Assembly: GCF_000148525.1 (NCBI RefSeq)
Contig: NZ_AEDU01000006.1
Location: 1-64,000, forward strand
Source: Streptococcus mitis SK564
Lineage (GTDB): Bacteria; Bacillota; Bacilli; Lactobacillales; Streptococcaceae
Direction: 5' to 3'
DNA length: 64,000 nt
Below are positions 8,038-18,323 of this stretch, in pieces (the first letter of the stretch is position 1; the number at the start of each line of letters is the position of its first letter). The notes beneath the pieces were generated by a model that saw only the letters and a list, made by a program, of their open reading frames with translations, did not search any database and was not told the origin of the DNA. The position numbers were made by a program, and so were the translations under genes.

Positions 8038-8761
8038 AACCACTTTTTCTGAGAAAGTCACGAATGCTTGCCAATTCTTCTGAGTTTAGGGGACGATAGT
8101 CTCCTGCTTGAAGATTCTCATCCAAGCTCCAAGGTCCAAAATGGGTGCGTTTGAGGGATGTCACCTTGACACCAACTGATAGGAACATTTTCTTGACCTG
8201 ATGAAATTTTCCTTCTGAAATGGTGATGGAGGCTTGACTGAGGGAAGGACTTGCAGATAGAATCTCTAGTCTTGCAGGTTTACAGATAGTGCCATCTAAA
8301 AAGACAATTCCTTTTTGAAAGGCTTGGATATGGTCAAGTGTTAGAAGTCCATTGACCTCAACTCGATAAGTTTTATCGACATGATATTGGGGATGGAGGA
8401 GCTGAAAGCCCAAGGGACCGTTGTCGGTCAAGAGGAGGAGACCCGTCGTATCTCGGTCCAGTCGGCCGACAGCATAGAGCTTGTCAGACTGGATGTCAGG
8501 CGGAAGCAAGTCCATGACGGTTGGAAGTTCCTTGTCTTTGTTGGCTGTAACGACACCAGCAGGCTTATGAAGCATAAGATAGGTGTGCTCATAGCCTTGA
8601 ATGATTTGTTCCTGAAAAAGGAGTTCCTGTAGTCCTGTATCGATATTTTGGGCTAGGGAGCGGGCTGGGCAACCATCGACGAGAATGTCCCCTTTGAGTA
8701 AGGCTTGCTTCATAGCCTTTCGGCTAACTTTTTCTTGGGCTAATAAATTATCTAAACGCAT
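8036..8761 (-). CDS. rsuA: Pseudouridine synthase, RsuA family (16S rRNA)
   Basis: The 241-residue enzyme isomerises a uridine in small-subunit rRNA. An S4 RNA-binding domain lies at 1-45 (MRLDNLLAQEKVSRKAMKQAL). The catalytic motif GRLDRDTTGLLLLTDNG, at about 102-118, carries the essential Asp. The C-terminal KMFLSVG-V-SLKR motif is typical of the RsuA/RluB/E/F group. The length is normal. It is transcribed alone, convergent with the yqgQ operon and divergent from typA. Confidence 0.9.
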   Translation of the reverse strand: MRLDNLLAQEKVSRKAMKQALLKGDILVDGCPARSLAQNIDTGLQELLFQEQIIQGYEHTYLMLHKPAGVVTANKDKELPTVMDLLPPDIQSDKLYAVGRLDRDTTGLLLLTDNGPLGFQLLHPQYHVDKTYRVEVNGLLTLDHIQAFQKGIVFLDGTICKPARLEILSASPSLSQASITISEGKFHQVKKMFLSVGVKVTSLKRTHFGPWSLDENLQAGDYRPLNSEELASIRDFLRKSG

Positions 8762-8850
8762 ACTGTGCCTATCTTATCATAAGTCGCCTGCTTTGAAAAG
8801 GCTTGACGTGAAAAGAAAAGCAGAGTGAAAACATTTACACTTGCTTGAGT

Positions 8851-8880
8851 TATGTTATTTACCTGAAATTATGGTATAAT
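8851..8880 (+). promoter_or_regulatory. typA promoter (extended -10)
   Basis: TATAAT at 8875-8880 is preceded by TGG, forming an extended -10 (TGGTATAAT). A weak -35 (TATGTT, 8851-8856) lies 18 bp upstream. The typA start is 43 bp downstream of the -10. Confidence 0.7.
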
Positions 8881-8922
8881 CGTTCAGTTAGAAAATAAAT
8901 TTTGAATATTATAGAGGAAATC

Positions 8923-10764
8923 ATGACAAAATTAAGAGAAGATATCCGTAACATTGCGATTATCGCCCACGTTGACCACGGGAAAACAACCCTCGTTGAC
9001 GAATTATTGAAACAATCAGAAACGCTTGATGCACGTACTGAATTGGCAGAGCGTGCTATGGACTCAAACGATATCGAAAAAGAGCGCGGAATTACCATCC
9101 TTGCTAAAAATACAGCCGTTGCCTACAACGGAACTCGTATCAACATCATGGATACACCAGGACACGCGGACTTCGGTGGAGAAGTTGAGCGTATCATGAA
9201 AATGGTTGACGGTGTTGTCTTGGTCGTAGATGCCTACGAAGGAACAATGCCACAGACTCGTTTCGTATTGAAAAAAGCTTTGGAACAAGACCTAGTCCCA
9301 ATCGTGGTTGTCAATAAAATCGATAAACCATCAGCTCGTCCAGCAGAAGTAGTGGACGAAGTCTTGGAACTTTTCATCGAGCTTGGTGCAGATGATGACC
9401 AGCTTGATTTCCCAGTTGTGTATGCTTCAGCGATCAACGGAACTTCTTCATTGTCAGACGATCCAGCTGACCAAGAAGCGACTATGGCCCCAATCTTTGA
9501 CACGATTATCGACCATATCCCAGCTCCAGTAGATAACTCAGATGAGCCTCTGCAGTTCCAAGTGTCACTTTTGGACTACAATGACTTCGTTGGACGTATT
9601 GGTATCGGTCGTGTCTTCCGTGGTACTGTTAAAGTTGGTGACCAAGTTACCCTTTCTAAACTTGATGGCACAACTAAAAACTTCCGTGTTACAAAACTCT
9701 TTGGTTTCTTTGGTTTGGAACGTCGTGAAATCCAAGAAGCAAAAGCAGGTGATTTGATTGCCGTTTCTGGTATGGAAGATATCTTTGTCGGTGAAACTAT
9801 CACTCCGACAGATGCAGTTGAAGCTCTTCCAATCCTACACATCGATGAGCCAACTCTTCAAATGACTTTCTTGGTTAACAACTCACCATTTGCTGGTAAA
9901 GAAGGTAAATGGGTAACTTCTCGTAAGGTAGAAGAACGCTTGCAGGCAGAATTGCAAACAGACGTTTCCCTTCGTGTTGACCCAACTGATTCACCAGATA
10001 AATGGACTGTTTCAGGACGTGGAGAATTGCACTTGTCAATCCTTATCGAAACAATGCGTCGTGAGGGATATGAACTTCAAGTATCTCGTCCAGAGGTTAT
10101 CGTAAAAGAAATCGACGGTGTTAAATGTGAACCATTTGAACGTGTTCAAATCGACACACCAGAAGAATACCAAGGGTCTGTTATCCAAAGCCTTTCTGAA
10201 CGTAAGGGTGAAATGTTGGATATGATTTCAACTGGTAATGGTCAAACTCGTTTGGTCTTCCTTGTTCCAGCGCGTGGGTTGATTGGATACTCAACTGAGT
10301 TCTTGTCAATGACTCGTGGTTACGGTATCATGAACCATACCTTCGACCAATACTTGCCATTGATTCCAGGTGAAATTGGTGGTCGTCACCGTGGTGCTCT
10401 TGTTTCTATCGATGCTGGTAAGGCTACAACTTACTCAATCATGTCTATCGAAGAACGTGGAACAATCTTTGTTAACCCAGGTACTGAGGTTTATGAAGGA
10501 ATGATCATCGGTGAAAACTCTCGTGAAAACGACTTGACAGTTAACATCACTAAGGCTAAACAAATGACCAACGTCCGTTCAGCTACTAAGGACCAAACAG
10601 CTGTTATCAAGACACCTCGTATCTTGACACTTGAAGAGTCTCTTGAGTTCTTGAACGACGATGAGTACATGGAAGTAACGCCTGAGTCTATCCGTTTGCG
10701 TAAACAAATCCTTAACAAGGCAGAGCGTGAGAAAGCTAACAAGAAGAAAAAATCAGCTGAATAA
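8923..10764 (+). CDS. typA: Ribosome-associated GTPase TypA/BipA
   Basis: The 613-residue translational GTPase of the EF-G family acts in ribosome assembly and stress adaptation. It has the G1 P-loop AHVDHGKTT, the switch region [11 protein letters not shown]3 [12 protein letters not shown] and G4 [13 protein letters not shown]-like domains III and V and the BipA-specific C-terminal region follow. The ATG at 8923, with agagga at 8914-8919, is preferred over the in-frame TTG at 8902. Length is typical. Codon use is that of a highly expressed gene. A small membrane-protein gene follows after 19 bp. Confidence 0.97.
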   Translation: MTKLREDIRNIAIIAHVDHGKTTLVDELLKQSETLDARTELAERAMDSNDIEKERGITILAKNTAVAYNGTRINIMDTPGHADFGGEVERIMKMVDGVVLVVDAYEGTMPQTRFVLKKALEQDLVPIVVVNKIDKPSARPAEVVDEVLELFIELGADDDQLDFPVVYASAINGTSSLSDDPADQEATMAPIFDTIIDHIPAPVDNSDEPLQFQVSLLDYNDFVGRIGIGRVFRGTVKVGDQVTLSKLDGTTKNFRVTKLFGFFGLERREIQEAKAGDLIAVSGMEDIFVGETITPTDAVEALPILHIDEPTLQMTFLVNNSPFAGKEGKWVTSRKVEERLQAELQTDVSLRVDPTDSPDKWTVSGRGELHLSILIETMRREGYELQVSRPEVIVKEIDGVKCEPFERVQIDTPEEYQGSVIQSLSERKGEMLDMISTGNGQTRLVFLVPARGLIGYSTEFLSMTRGYGIMNHTFDQYLPLIPGEIGGRHRGALVSIDAGKATTYSIMSIEERGTIFVNPGTEVYEGMIIGENSRENDLTVNITKAKQMTNVRSATKDQTAVIKTPRILTLEESLEFLNDDEYMEVTPESIRLRKQILNKAEREKANKKKKSAE

Positions 10765-10783
10765 GAGCTAGAAAGAGATAAAG

Positions 10784-11038
10784 ATGGTTTATTTAATCAT
10801 AGGACTCCTCTTATTACTACTCTATGTATTTGCGACACCACAAAGCATTAAAGGGACAGTTAATATCGTCCTTGTCGTCTTTGCTTTCGTAGCACTCTTG
10901 ATTTTACTGATGTTGTCAGTTCTGCAAATCTTTCAGCTACCGACAGAATTTTTTATCGCAATCGCCATGCTCTTCCTAGCATACTTTAGCTTGCGAGATA
11001 TTACCCTCATGTCGGTCCATAAAAGTAAAAGAAGATAA
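10784..11038 (+). CDS. Small membrane protein (DUF3165-like)
   Basis: The 84-residue protein has three closely packed hydrophobic segments (about 3-20, 25-47, 50-68) and a basic tail. It lies 19 bp after typA and before a terminator, so it is probably cotranscribed. Function is unknown. Assignment to the DUF3165 group is from memory of the streptococcal gene order. Confidence 0.75.
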   Translation: MVYLIIGLLLLLLYVFATPQSIKGTVNIVLVVFAFVALLILLMLSVLQIFQLPTEFFIAIAMLFLAYFSLRDITLMSVHKSKRR

Positions 11039-11040
11039 AA

Positions 11041-11064
11041 AGAGAGTTTTGGCTCTCTTTTTTT
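11041..11064 (+). terminator. Terminator of typA transcript
   Basis: Stem agagag/ctctct with loop ttttgg, followed by a run of T residues. Confidence 0.85.
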
Positions 11065-11221
11065 GTAGAAATTTTACAATAGTTTGAATTGCCTTTTACT
11101 ATAACATCATCTCTTTTGCTTGTAAAGTATAAAGGCGGAAACTGGAATAAAATCCGCTAATGTCATCTATTTTTTAGGAAATTGTAAAACTTCATTACTA
11201 ATGATATCTTAGTAAAATATG

Positions 11222-11250
11222 TTGATAGATTATATAAAAAGTGATATACT
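11222..11250 (+). promoter_or_regulatory. Promoter in the typA-ABC exporter gap
   Basis: Between 11065 and 11560 there is no long reading frame. TTGATA (11222-11227), a 17-bp spacer and TATACT (11245-11250) form a good promoter directed at the ABC exporter pair. A BOX element lies inside the resulting roughly 300-nt leader. Confidence 0.65.
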
Positions 11251-11294
11251 TAAGTAAAAAGAAATCGATTTCAAAACAAGAAAGGATTAAATTT

Positions 11295-11446
11295 ATACTC
11301 AATGAAAATCAAAGAGCAAACTAGGAAACTAGCCGCAGGTTGCTCAAAGCACTGCTTTGAGGTTGTAGATAAGACTGACGAAGTCAGTTACATATATCTA
11401 CGGCAAGGCGACGTTGACGCGGTTTGAAGAGATTTTTGAAGAGTAT
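11295..11446 (+). repeat. BOX element (with boxB-like core)
   Basis: The ends read ATACTCAATGAAAATC and GAGATTTTTGAAGAGTAT. The boxC-type core gcaaactaggaaactagccg, the boxB part ggttgtagataagactgacg and the boxA part ctacggcaaggcgacgttga are all present. They match the published BOX-PCR primer regions from memory. It is 152 bp long. Confidence 0.9.
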
Positions 11447-11559
11447 TGTTGTCTTGGTGCTCAGGGTGTGATTGATTAAACTAGGAAAATAAGTCTAAGA
11501 ATTTATAAAAGATAAAATCTTTGTTATATAGGGTTATTCTCTTATACAAGGAGTCTACT

Positions 11560-13581
11560 ATGAAGAAACTATTCATATTATTATCAACTTTTTTTCTCAG
11601 CTTCTTCCTTGCTTGGATTATTGTCTTACGTGCTCCACAATATTTATATGCAAGCTATGATTCCGTTACTTTACTTCGTGTCAAAAAAGATACTCAGGAA
11701 CCGACGCGTGAGATATTTGAACAGGAATTGGAGAATTTTGCAAACTCAGAACAGAGTTTAATAGCTAGAAGAATTGTAGAGCCGAGTAAGGATGGGACGA
11801 CTCACTTTACTTATGCAACTTATGGTCAGGGAACTTTACCAAAAGAATTCCAAGAAGCTAGTCAAGAAAGTCGTGAACGTAGTGATCCACTAAATAGTTA
11901 TCTCCTTTTGTCAGGCTCCTTGACAAAAGAAAAGCTAGCTGATAAATTAGGGGATTTGGGTTATAAAGCAATTGCTGACCGAAAGACACCTCCCTATTCT
12001 CTTGCTTTTCGAATGTTACTAAATCCCCTTATTTTAATTAGTTTAGCAATATTTGGCTTATCTTTCTTTGCTTTAGTGATTATCACTCGGATTAAGGAAA
12101 TGAGAGCAGCAGGTATAAAACTCTTTTCTGGTCAGACTCTCTTATCCATCATGGGGCATTCTTTATCGACTGATATCAAGTGGCTCCTTCTATCAGCCCT
12201 CCTTTCCTTCCTAGGTGGGGGAGTCGTTCTTTTTAGTCAAGGCTTGTTTTATCCTATCTTGTTAGCCACCTATGGTTTTGGGATTAGTTTCTATCTGTTG
12301 TTTTTATTGGTGATTTCAATTTTACTAATGCTTCTTTATCTAATGAGTTTGAGTTACAAAGCATTAGTTCCCGTTATTAAGGGAAGATTACCCCTTAAAC
12401 GCCTGATGATTTTAACCCTATTGTGTCAGTTAGTAGCTGTTTTTACAGTGGGCTACGCTGTTAAGACAGGCTTGACGTCTTACCAACGATTGAAAGAACT
12501 TGAAATTTCAAAACAAGCATGGCAGGATAGAGCAGATTATTATCAAATTTCTTTTGGCTTAGGTGATAGAGGAAAAGATACAGAAAATCTGAATAAGTGG
12601 TATGAATTTTCCAAAGAAGCAGTTGAAAAAGAACAGGCTCTATTTGTAAAAGATAATCTCATTCATTTTGCAAATCCTCAAGGAAAAAATGAAAAAGAGG
12701 AAACACTGGATACCTATAGTCCAGATGCTAATGTTCTCTATATAAGCCCAAGTTATTTGGACAAGGAAAATGTTACTGTAAATGATGAGACTAGACAGAA
12801 ACTAGCTCATCTTCAAAAAGGAGAATTTGGACTCTTATTACCAGAATCTCTTCGTTCACAGGAAGCAGAACTTAAGAAAGCTTTTGAAGAGAGTTTGAAC
12901 TATTACGGAAAATCAAGCGAGGATAAAAACGCTCCTTTAGAGTATGAAATGAGAGCGATTGTTAGCTATCTTCCAACTGGAGAAAAGCGATTTATTTATA
13001 ATAACGGTGAAAGTCCAGTATCCATTCAGTACTTAACCGATCCGATTTTAGTTGTGTTCACTCCTACATCTACAGGTGATAGTATCATTTCCAAATCTAT
13101 TTGGTCTATCAATGCTGGAAAACAACTCTTTATCAAAGGATATGAGAGTGGGCTAGAACTCTTAAAGAAAGCTGGAATTTATGAGCAAGTATCCTATCTT
13201 AAAGAAGGAAGAAGTGTTTATCTAACTCGTTATAATGAAGTTCAAACTGAAACAGCAACTTTAATCCTAGGAGCTATTGTTGGAATAGCTAGTTCCTTGT
13301 TACTCTTTTATTCTGTCAATCTTCTATATTTCGAGCAATTCCGCCGAGATATCTTGATTAAACGAATTTCAGGTTTACGATTTTTTGAAACACATGCTCA
13401 GTATATGGTTAGTCAATTTGCCAGTTTTGTATTTGGTGCTAGTTTCTTTATTTTAAGCAGTCGAGACTTGGTGATTGGCTTGCTCACTTTATTAGTCTTT
13501 CTAGCTAGTGCAGTTTTGACGCTTTACCGTCAAGCTCATAAAGAATCTCGTGTTTCTATGACAATTATGAAAGGAAAATAG
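11560..13581 (+). CDS. ABC transporter permease, bacteriocin-associated integral membrane family
   Basis: The 673-residue membrane protein has one N-terminal transmembrane helix, an extracytoplasmic segment (about 30-155), a central group of helices (about 155-310), a second large extracytoplasmic domain (about 310-560) and C-terminal helices. This is the MacB/FtsX-like layout of bacteriocin or immunity exporters (DUF1430 family). ATG 11560 with aaggag is preferred to the TTG at 11521. One base separates it from the ATP-binding gene, so the two form a transporter. The substrate is unknown and no bacteriocin gene was found nearby. Confidence 0.85.
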   Translation: MKKLFILLSTFFLSFFLAWIIVLRAPQYLYASYDSVTLLRVKKDTQEPTREIFEQELENFANSEQSLIARRIVEPSKDGTTHFTYATYGQGTLPKEFQEASQESRERSDPLNSYLLLSGSLTKEKLADKLGDLGYKAIADRKTPPYSLAFRMLLNPLILISLAIFGLSFFALVIITRIKEMRAAGIKLFSGQTLLSIMGHSLSTDIKWLLLSALLSFLGGGVVLFSQGLFYPILLATYGFGISFYLLFLLVISILLMLLYLMSLSYKALVPVIKGRLPLKRLMILTLLCQLVAVFTVGYAVKTGLTSYQRLKELEISKQAWQDRADYYQISFGLGDRGKDTENLNKWYEFSKEAVEKEQALFVKDNLIHFANPQGKNEKEETLDTYSPDANVLYISPSYLDKENVTVNDETRQKLAHLQKGEFGLLLPESLRSQEAELKKAFEESLNYYGKSSEDKNAPLEYEMRAIVSYLPTGEKRFIYNNGESPVSIQYLTDPILVVFTPTSTGDSIISKSIWSINAGKQLFIKGYESGLELLKKAGIYEQVSYLKEGRSVYLTRYNEVQTETATLILGAIVGIASSLLLFYSVNLLYFEQFRRDILIKRISGLRFFETHAQYMVSQFASFVFGASFFILSSRDLVIGLLTLLVFLASAVLTLYRQAHKESRVSMTIMKGK

Positions 13582-13582
13582 G

Positions 13583-14224
13583 ATGATTGAACTAAAGAAT
13601 ATATCTAAAAAATTTGGAAGCCGTCAGCTATTTTCAGATACGAATCTTCATTTTGAAGGTGGGAAAATTTATTCCTTAATCGGTACAAGTGGCTGTGGTA
13701 AGACAACACTCTTGAATATGATTGGACGATTAGAGCCATATGACAAAGGGCAAATCATCTATGATGGTACCTCTCTTAAGGACATCAAGCCTTCTGTTTT
13801 CTTTAGAGATTACTTAGGATACTTATTTCAAGATTTTGGCTTAATTGAAAGTCAAACCGTCAAAGAGAATCTCAATCTGGGTTTAGTTGGTAAAAAGTTG
13901 AAAGAAAAAGAGAAAATCTCTTTGATGAAACAAGCTCTAAACCGTGTAAACCTCTCTTATTTAGATTTAAAGCAACCTATCTTTGAATTATCAGGAGGAG
14001 AAGCACAACGTGTTGCACTAGCGAAGATAATTTTAAAGGATCCACCTTTGATTCTCGCAGATGAACCAACCGCTTCCTTAGACCCCAAAAACTCTGAGGA
14101 ATTACTTTCTATCCTAGAATCTCTAAAAAATCCGAATCGAACTATTATTATTGCGACCCACAATCCTCTGATTTGGGAGCAAGTGGACCAAGTTATTCGA
14201 GTTACCGATTTATCACATAGATGA
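13583..14224 (+). CDS. ABC transporter ATP-binding protein
   Basis: The 213-residue ATPase has a Walker A (GTSGCGKTTLLN at about 34-45), Q-loop (FQDFGL), signature LSGGEAQRVALAK and Walker B (PLILADEPTASLD), and the H-loop ATHN. The subgroup is that of MacB/LolD-type exporters. It lies one base after the permease gene. A BOX element follows the stop codon. Confidence 0.93.
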   Translation: MIELKNISKKFGSRQLFSDTNLHFEGGKIYSLIGTSGCGKTTLLNMIGRLEPYDKGQIIYDGTSLKDIKPSVFFRDYLGYLFQDFGLIESQTVKENLNLGLVGKKLKEKEKISLMKQALNRVNLSYLDLKQPIFELSGGEAQRVALAKIILKDPPLILADEPTASLDPKNSEELLSILESLKNPNRTIIIATHNPLIWEQVDQVIRVTDLSHR

Positions 14225-14237
14225 TATGGTAAGATTC

Positions 14238-14342
14238 ATACTCAATGAAAATCAAAAAGCAAACTAGGAAGCTAGCCGCAGGCTGTACTTGAGTACGGCA
14301 AGGCGAAGCTGACGTGGTTTGAATTTGATTTTCGAAGAGTAT
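14238..14342 (+). repeat. BOX element, short form (no boxB)
   Basis: Ends ATACTCAATGAAAATC and GATTTTCGAAGAGTAT flank boxC (gcaaactaggaagctagccg) and boxA (gtacggcaaggcgaagctga). The central ggctgtacttgagtac replaces the boxB unit. It lies directly after the ABC operon. Confidence 0.88.
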
Positions 14343-14356
14343 CAGTTAGAAGAAAG

Positions 14357-14384
14357 AGTCACAAACACACTTTGTGGCTTTTTT
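14357..14384 (+). terminator. Terminator before murD
   Basis: Stem agtcacaaa/tttgtggct with loop cacac, followed by T residues. It ends the ABC exporter transcript downstream of the BOX element. Confidence 0.85.
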
Positions 14385-14433
14385 ATTTTCATAAAAATGG
14401 TAAAATAGTAGGAGTAGAAATGGAGTTTGAGAC

Positions 14434-15786
14434 ATGAAAGTAATCGATCAATTTAAAAATAAGAAAGTTCTTGTTTTAGGTTTGGCTAAGTCTGGTGAGT
14501 CTGCGGCCCGTTTGTTGGACAAGCTAGGAGCTATTGTGACGGTAAATGACGGGAAACCTTTTGAGGACAATCCAGCTGCGCAAAGTTTGCTGGAAGAAGG
14601 AATCAAGGTTATCACAGGTGGCCATCCTTTGGAACTCTTGGATGAAGAGTTTGCCCTTATGGTAAAAAATCCAGGCATTCCCTACAGCAATCCCATGATT
14701 GAAAAGGCATTGTCAAAGGGTATTCCTGTCTTGACCGAGGTAGAATTGGCTTACTTGATTTCAGAAGCACCGATTGTTGGTATTACTGGTTCTAATGGAA
14801 AAACGACCACAACGACCATGATTGGGGAAGTTTTGACTGCTGCTGGACAACATGGTCTTTTATCAGGAAATATCGGCTATCCAGCTAGTCAAGTGGCACA
14901 AACTGCGTCAGACAAGGACACGCTTGTCATGGAACTTTCTTCTTTCCAACTCATGGGCGTCCAAGAATTCCATCCTGAGATTGCGGTTATTACCAACCTC
15001 ATGCCAACTCATATCGACTACCATGGATCATTTGAGGAATATGTAGCAGCCAAGTGGAATATCCAGAACAAGATGACAGCAGCTGATTTCCTTGTCTTGA
15101 ACTTTAACCAAGATTTGGCAAAAGAATTGGCTAGCAAAACACAAGCTACCGTTGTACCATTTTCAACACAGGAAAAGGTTGATGGAGCTTATCTGGAAGA
15201 TGGTCAACTCTACTTCCGTGGGGAAGTGGTCATGGCAGCGAATGAAATCGGAGTTCCAGGTAGCCACAATGTAGAAAATGCCCTTGCGACGATTGCTGTA
15301 GCCAAGCTTCGTGGTGTGGATAACCAAACCATCAAAGAAACTCTTTCAGCCTTTGGTGGTGTCAAACACCGTCTCCAATTTGTGGATGAAATCAAGGGTG
15401 TCAAATTCTATAATGATAGCAAGTCAACCAATATCTTGGCTACTCAAAAAGCCTTATCAGGATTTGACAACAGCAAGGTGATCTTGATTGCAGGTGGTTT
15501 GGACCGTGGTAATGAGTTTGACGAATTGGTACCAGACATTACTGGACTCAAGAAGATGGTCATCCTTGGTCAGTCTGCCGAACGTGTCAAACGGGCAGCA
15601 GATAAGGCTGATGTGTCTTATGTGGATGCGACTGATATTGCAGATGCGACCCGCAAGGCCTATGAACTTGCGACTCAAGGAGACGTGGTTCTTCTCAGTC
15701 CTGCCAATGCCAGCTGGGATATGTATGCTAACTTTGAAGTACGTGGCGACCTCTTTATCGACACAGTAGCGGAGTTAAAGGAATAA
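14434..15786 (+). CDS. murD: UDP-N-acetylmuramoyl-L-alanine:D-glutamate ligase
   Basis: The 450-residue cytoplasmic Mur ligase adds D-Glu to UDP-MurNAc-L-Ala using ATP. An N-terminal Rossmann-like domain ([17 protein letters not shown]) precedes the P-loop [16 protein letters not shown] at about 116-131. The central motif MELSSFQL and C-terminal VKHRLQ and NDSKSTN motifs are standard. Length is normal. It begins a murD-murG-divIB cluster with 1-bp and 9-bp gaps. A -10-like TAAAAT lies at about 14401. Confidence 0.97.
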   Translation: MKVIDQFKNKKVLVLGLAKSGESAARLLDKLGAIVTVNDGKPFEDNPAAQSLLEEGIKVITGGHPLELLDEEFALMVKNPGIPYSNPMIEKALSKGIPVLTEVELAYLISEAPIVGITGSNGKTTTTTMIGEVLTAAGQHGLLSGNIGYPASQVAQTASDKDTLVMELSSFQLMGVQEFHPEIAVITNLMPTHIDYHGSFEEYVAAKWNIQNKMTAADFLVLNFNQDLAKELASKTQATVVPFSTQEKVDGAYLEDGQLYFRGEVVMAANEIGVPGSHNVENALATIAVAKLRGVDNQTIKETLSAFGGVKHRLQFVDEIKGVKFYNDSKSTNILATQKALSGFDNSKVILIAGGLDRGNEFDELVPDITGLKKMVILGQSAERVKRAADKADVSYVDATDIADATRKAYELATQGDVVLLSPANASWDMYANFEVRGDLFIDTVAELKE

Positions 15787-15787
15787 T

Positions 15788-16846
15788 ATGAAAAAAATTG
15801 TCTTTACAGGTGGGGGGACGGTGGGACACGTTACCCTCAATCTTTTGTTAATGCCCAAGTTCATCGAAGATGGTTGGGAAGTCCACTATATCGGGGACAA
15901 GCGTGGTATTGAACATCAAGAAATCCTCAAGTCAGGCTTGGATGTCACTTTCCACTCCATTGCGACTGGGAAATTGCGTCGCTATTTCTCTTGGCAAAAT
16001 ATGCTGGACATCTTCAAAGTTGGCTGGGGAATCGTCCAATCTCTCTTTATCATGTTGCGACTTCGTCCACAAGCTCTTTTTTCAAAGGGAGGCTTTGTTT
16101 CAGTACCGCCTGTTATCGCAGCGCGTGTTTCAGGAGTTCCTGTCTTTATTCACGAATCTGACCTGTCTATGGGCTTGGCCAATAAAATCGCCTATAAATT
16201 TGCGACGAAGATGTATTCAACCTTTGAGCAAGCTTCAAGTTTGTCTAAGGTCGAGCATGTGGGAGCAGTGACCAAGGTTTCAGACCAAAAAGGTCCAGAA
16301 CCAGATGAATTGGTAGATATTCAAACCCACTTTAATCCTAAATTGCCAACTGTATTGTTTGTTGGCGGTTCTGCAGGTGCTCGTGTCTTTAACCAATTGG
16401 TGACAGACCATAAGAAAGAACTGACAGAGCGCTACAATATTATCAACCTAACTGGAGATTCTAGCCTGAACGAGTTGAGCCAAAATCTTTTTCGTGTTGA
16501 CTATGTGACCAATCTCTATCAACCCTTGATGGAATTGGCTGATATTGTTGTGACACGTGGTGGCGCCAATACGATTTTTGAGCTCTTGGCCATGGCAAAA
16601 TTGCATGTTATTGTGCCGCTTGGTCGTGAAGCTAGTCGTGGTGACCAGATTGAAAATGCAGCCTACTTTGTAAAAAAAGGCTATGCAGAAGAGCTTCAAG
16701 AAAGCGATTTGACCTTGGACAGTTTAGAAGAGAAGCTTTCTCACTTACTAAGTCACAAGGAAGATTATCAAGCTAAGATGAAGGCTTCTAAGGAATTGAA
16801 ATCTCTAGCAGATTTTTATCAACTATTGAAAAACGATTTATCATAA
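15788..16846 (+). CDS. murG: UDP-GlcNAc:lipid-linked MurNAc-pentapeptide transferase
   Basis: The 352-residue GT28 glycosyltransferase converts lipid I to lipid II at the inner membrane face. The N-terminal motif [14 protein letters not shown] is the donor-proximal glycine loop. [12 protein letters not shown] and the C-terminal [14 protein letters not shown] with [12 protein letters not shown] bind the nucleotide sugar. It lies one base after murD and is followed by divIB. Confidence 0.97.
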   Translation: MKKIVFTGGGTVGHVTLNLLLMPKFIEDGWEVHYIGDKRGIEHQEILKSGLDVTFHSIATGKLRRYFSWQNMLDIFKVGWGIVQSLFIMLRLRPQALFSKGGFVSVPPVIAARVSGVPVFIHESDLSMGLANKIAYKFATKMYSTFEQASSLSKVEHVGAVTKVSDQKGPEPDELVDIQTHFNPKLPTVLFVGGSAGARVFNQLVTDHKKELTERYNIINLTGDSSLNELSQNLFRVDYVTNLYQPLMELADIVVTRGGANTIFELLAMAKLHVIVPLGREASRGDQIENAAYFVKKGYAEELQESDLTLDSLEEKLSHLLSHKEDYQAKMKASKELKSLADFYQLLKNDLS

Positions 16847-16855
16847 GGAAAGTAA

Positions 16856-18091
16856 ATGTCAAAAGATAAGAAAAATGAGGGTAAAGAAATCCTCGAAGAA
16901 TTTAAAGAGTTATCAGAATGGCAGAAACGGAACCAAGAATATCTAAAAAAGAAGGCTGAAGAAGAGGCAGCCCTAGCTGAGAAGAAGGAAAAGGAAAGAC
17001 AAGCTCGAATGGGAGAAGAATCTGAGAAGTCAGAGGACCAGGAGAGTGACACAGACCAGGGAGATGAAGAATCAACTAAGGAGGAGTCTGAGGAAAAAGT
17101 AGCATCCTCAGAGGGTGACAAAGAGGAAGAAGAGAAAGAAGAATCAGGGTCTAAAGAGGACGAGGAACAGGATAAAAAGCTTGCTAAAAAGGCTACAAAA
17201 GAAAAACCAGCCAAAGCAAAGATTCCTGGCCTTCATATCTTACGAGCCTTAACGATTTTATTTCCAAGTCTGCTTTTATTGATTGTCTCTGCCTACTTAC
17301 TCAGTCCTTATGCGACCATGAAGGATATTCGTGTTGAGGGAACGGTGCAAACTACGGCTGATGATATTCGACAGGCTTCAGGCATTCAGGATACGGATTA
17401 TACGATTAACCTTCTGCTAGACAAGGCAAAATATGAAGAGCGGATCAAGTCTAATTATTGGGTGGAATCAGCTCAGCTTGTTTATCAATTTCCAACCAAG
17501 TTCACTATCAAGGTCAAGGAATATGATATTGTGGCTTACTATATTTCTGGTGAAAATCATTATCCTATTCTTTCCAGTGGTCAGCTTGAGACCAGTGCTG
17601 TGAGTTTGGTCAGTCTACCAGAAACTTATTTATCAGTTCTCTTTAATGATAGTGAACAAATCAAGGCTTTTGTCTCAGAACTTGCTCAAATTAGCCCAGA
17701 ACTCAAGGCTGCTATCCAAAAGGTGGAATTAGCCCCAAGTAAGGTGACTTCAGATTTAATTCGATTGACCATGAATGATTCGGACGAAGTCTTGGTTCCA
17801 CTTTCTGAAATGAGTAAGAAATTGCCTTATTACAGTAAGATTAAGCCTCAATTGTCAGAACCAAGTGTGGTCGATATGGAAGCTGGAATCTACAGCTACA
17901 CTGTGGCGGATAAATTAATTATGGAAGCAGAAGAAAAAGCCAAAAAAGAGGCTGAAGAAGCTGAGAAGAAACAGAAAGAGGAAGAGAAGAAAAGACTGGA
18001 AGAACAGCAGAAAAAATTGGAAGAAGAGAAGAAAAAACTGGAGGAAGAAAGCAATCGAAATCAAACAAGTCAGCGTTCACCGCGTCGCTAG
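16856..18091 (+). CDS. divIB: Cell-division protein DivIB/FtsQ
   Basis: The 411-residue bitopic divisome protein has a long charged cytoplasmic tail (about 1-125, very rich in Lys and Glu) and one transmembrane helix (about 131-152). A POTRA domain follows (MKDIRVEGTVQTTADDIRQ), then the beta domain and a second charged, Glu/Lys-rich coiled C-terminus (about 355-411). It completes the murD-murG-divIB group. The very acidic-basic termini are usual for streptococcal DivIB and vary between strains. Confidence 0.95.
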   Translation: MSKDKKNEGKEILEEFKELSEWQKRNQEYLKKKAEEEAALAEKKEKERQARMGEESEKSEDQESDTDQGDEESTKEESEEKVASSEGDKEEEEKEESGSKEDEEQDKKLAKKATKEKPAKAKIPGLHILRALTILFPSLLLLIVSAYLLSPYATMKDIRVEGTVQTTADDIRQASGIQDTDYTINLLLDKAKYEERIKSNYWVESAQLVYQFPTKFTIKVKEYDIVAYYISGENHYPILSSGQLETSAVSLVSLPETYLSVLFNDSEQIKAFVSELAQISPELKAAIQKVELAPSKVTSDLIRLTMNDSDEVLVPLSEMSKKLPYYSKIKPQLSEPSVVDMEAGIYSYTVADKLIMEAEEKAKKEAEEAEKKQKEEEKKRLEEQQKKLEEEKKKLEEESNRNQTSQRSPRR

Positions 18092-18134
18092 GTTTACCTT
18101 TTTTCCTATAGCTCTTTAGTTGCCATGTTTTTAC

Positions 18135-18163
18135 TTGACAAGTGCTAGTAGAAATAATAGAAT
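18135..18163 (+). promoter_or_regulatory. Promoter of pyrF-pyrE
   Basis: TTGACA (18135-18140), a 17-bp spacer and TAGAAT (18158-18163), placed directly before the PyrR leader. Confidence 0.85.
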
Positions 18164-18170
18164 AGTAAAA

Positions 18171-18270
18171 AACCTTTAAAGCAGTCCAGAGAGGCAGCTA
18201 AGGTTAGACGGTGAAAGGGTGGAGACTACCCATTTTTCGTGGAACCTTGCTGTTGGCAGGTTCCTTTTTT
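18171..18270 (+). promoter_or_regulatory. PyrR-dependent attenuator
   Basis: The sequence agtccagagaggcagctaag at 18183-18202, enclosed by aacctttaaa and aaggtt, matches the PyrR-binding anti-antiterminator hairpin. A terminator follows (ggaaccttgc...gcaggttcc plus T run, 18241-18270). High UMP or UTP with PyrR favours termination. No pyrR gene lies in this window. Confidence 0.88.
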
Positions 18271-18323
18271 CGTGGCTTCTTGTGGCCAGACTCTCTCACT
18301 AGCAAAGGTAAAAGGAGAAACCT

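Noticed and set aside
8902..8922. Upstream TTG start for typA
   Set aside because: ATG 8923 has the ribosome site and the family's N-terminus; the 7 added residues fit no homologue.
9542..9757. Small frames inside typA
   Set aside because: They are out-of-frame shadows of a highly codon-biased gene.
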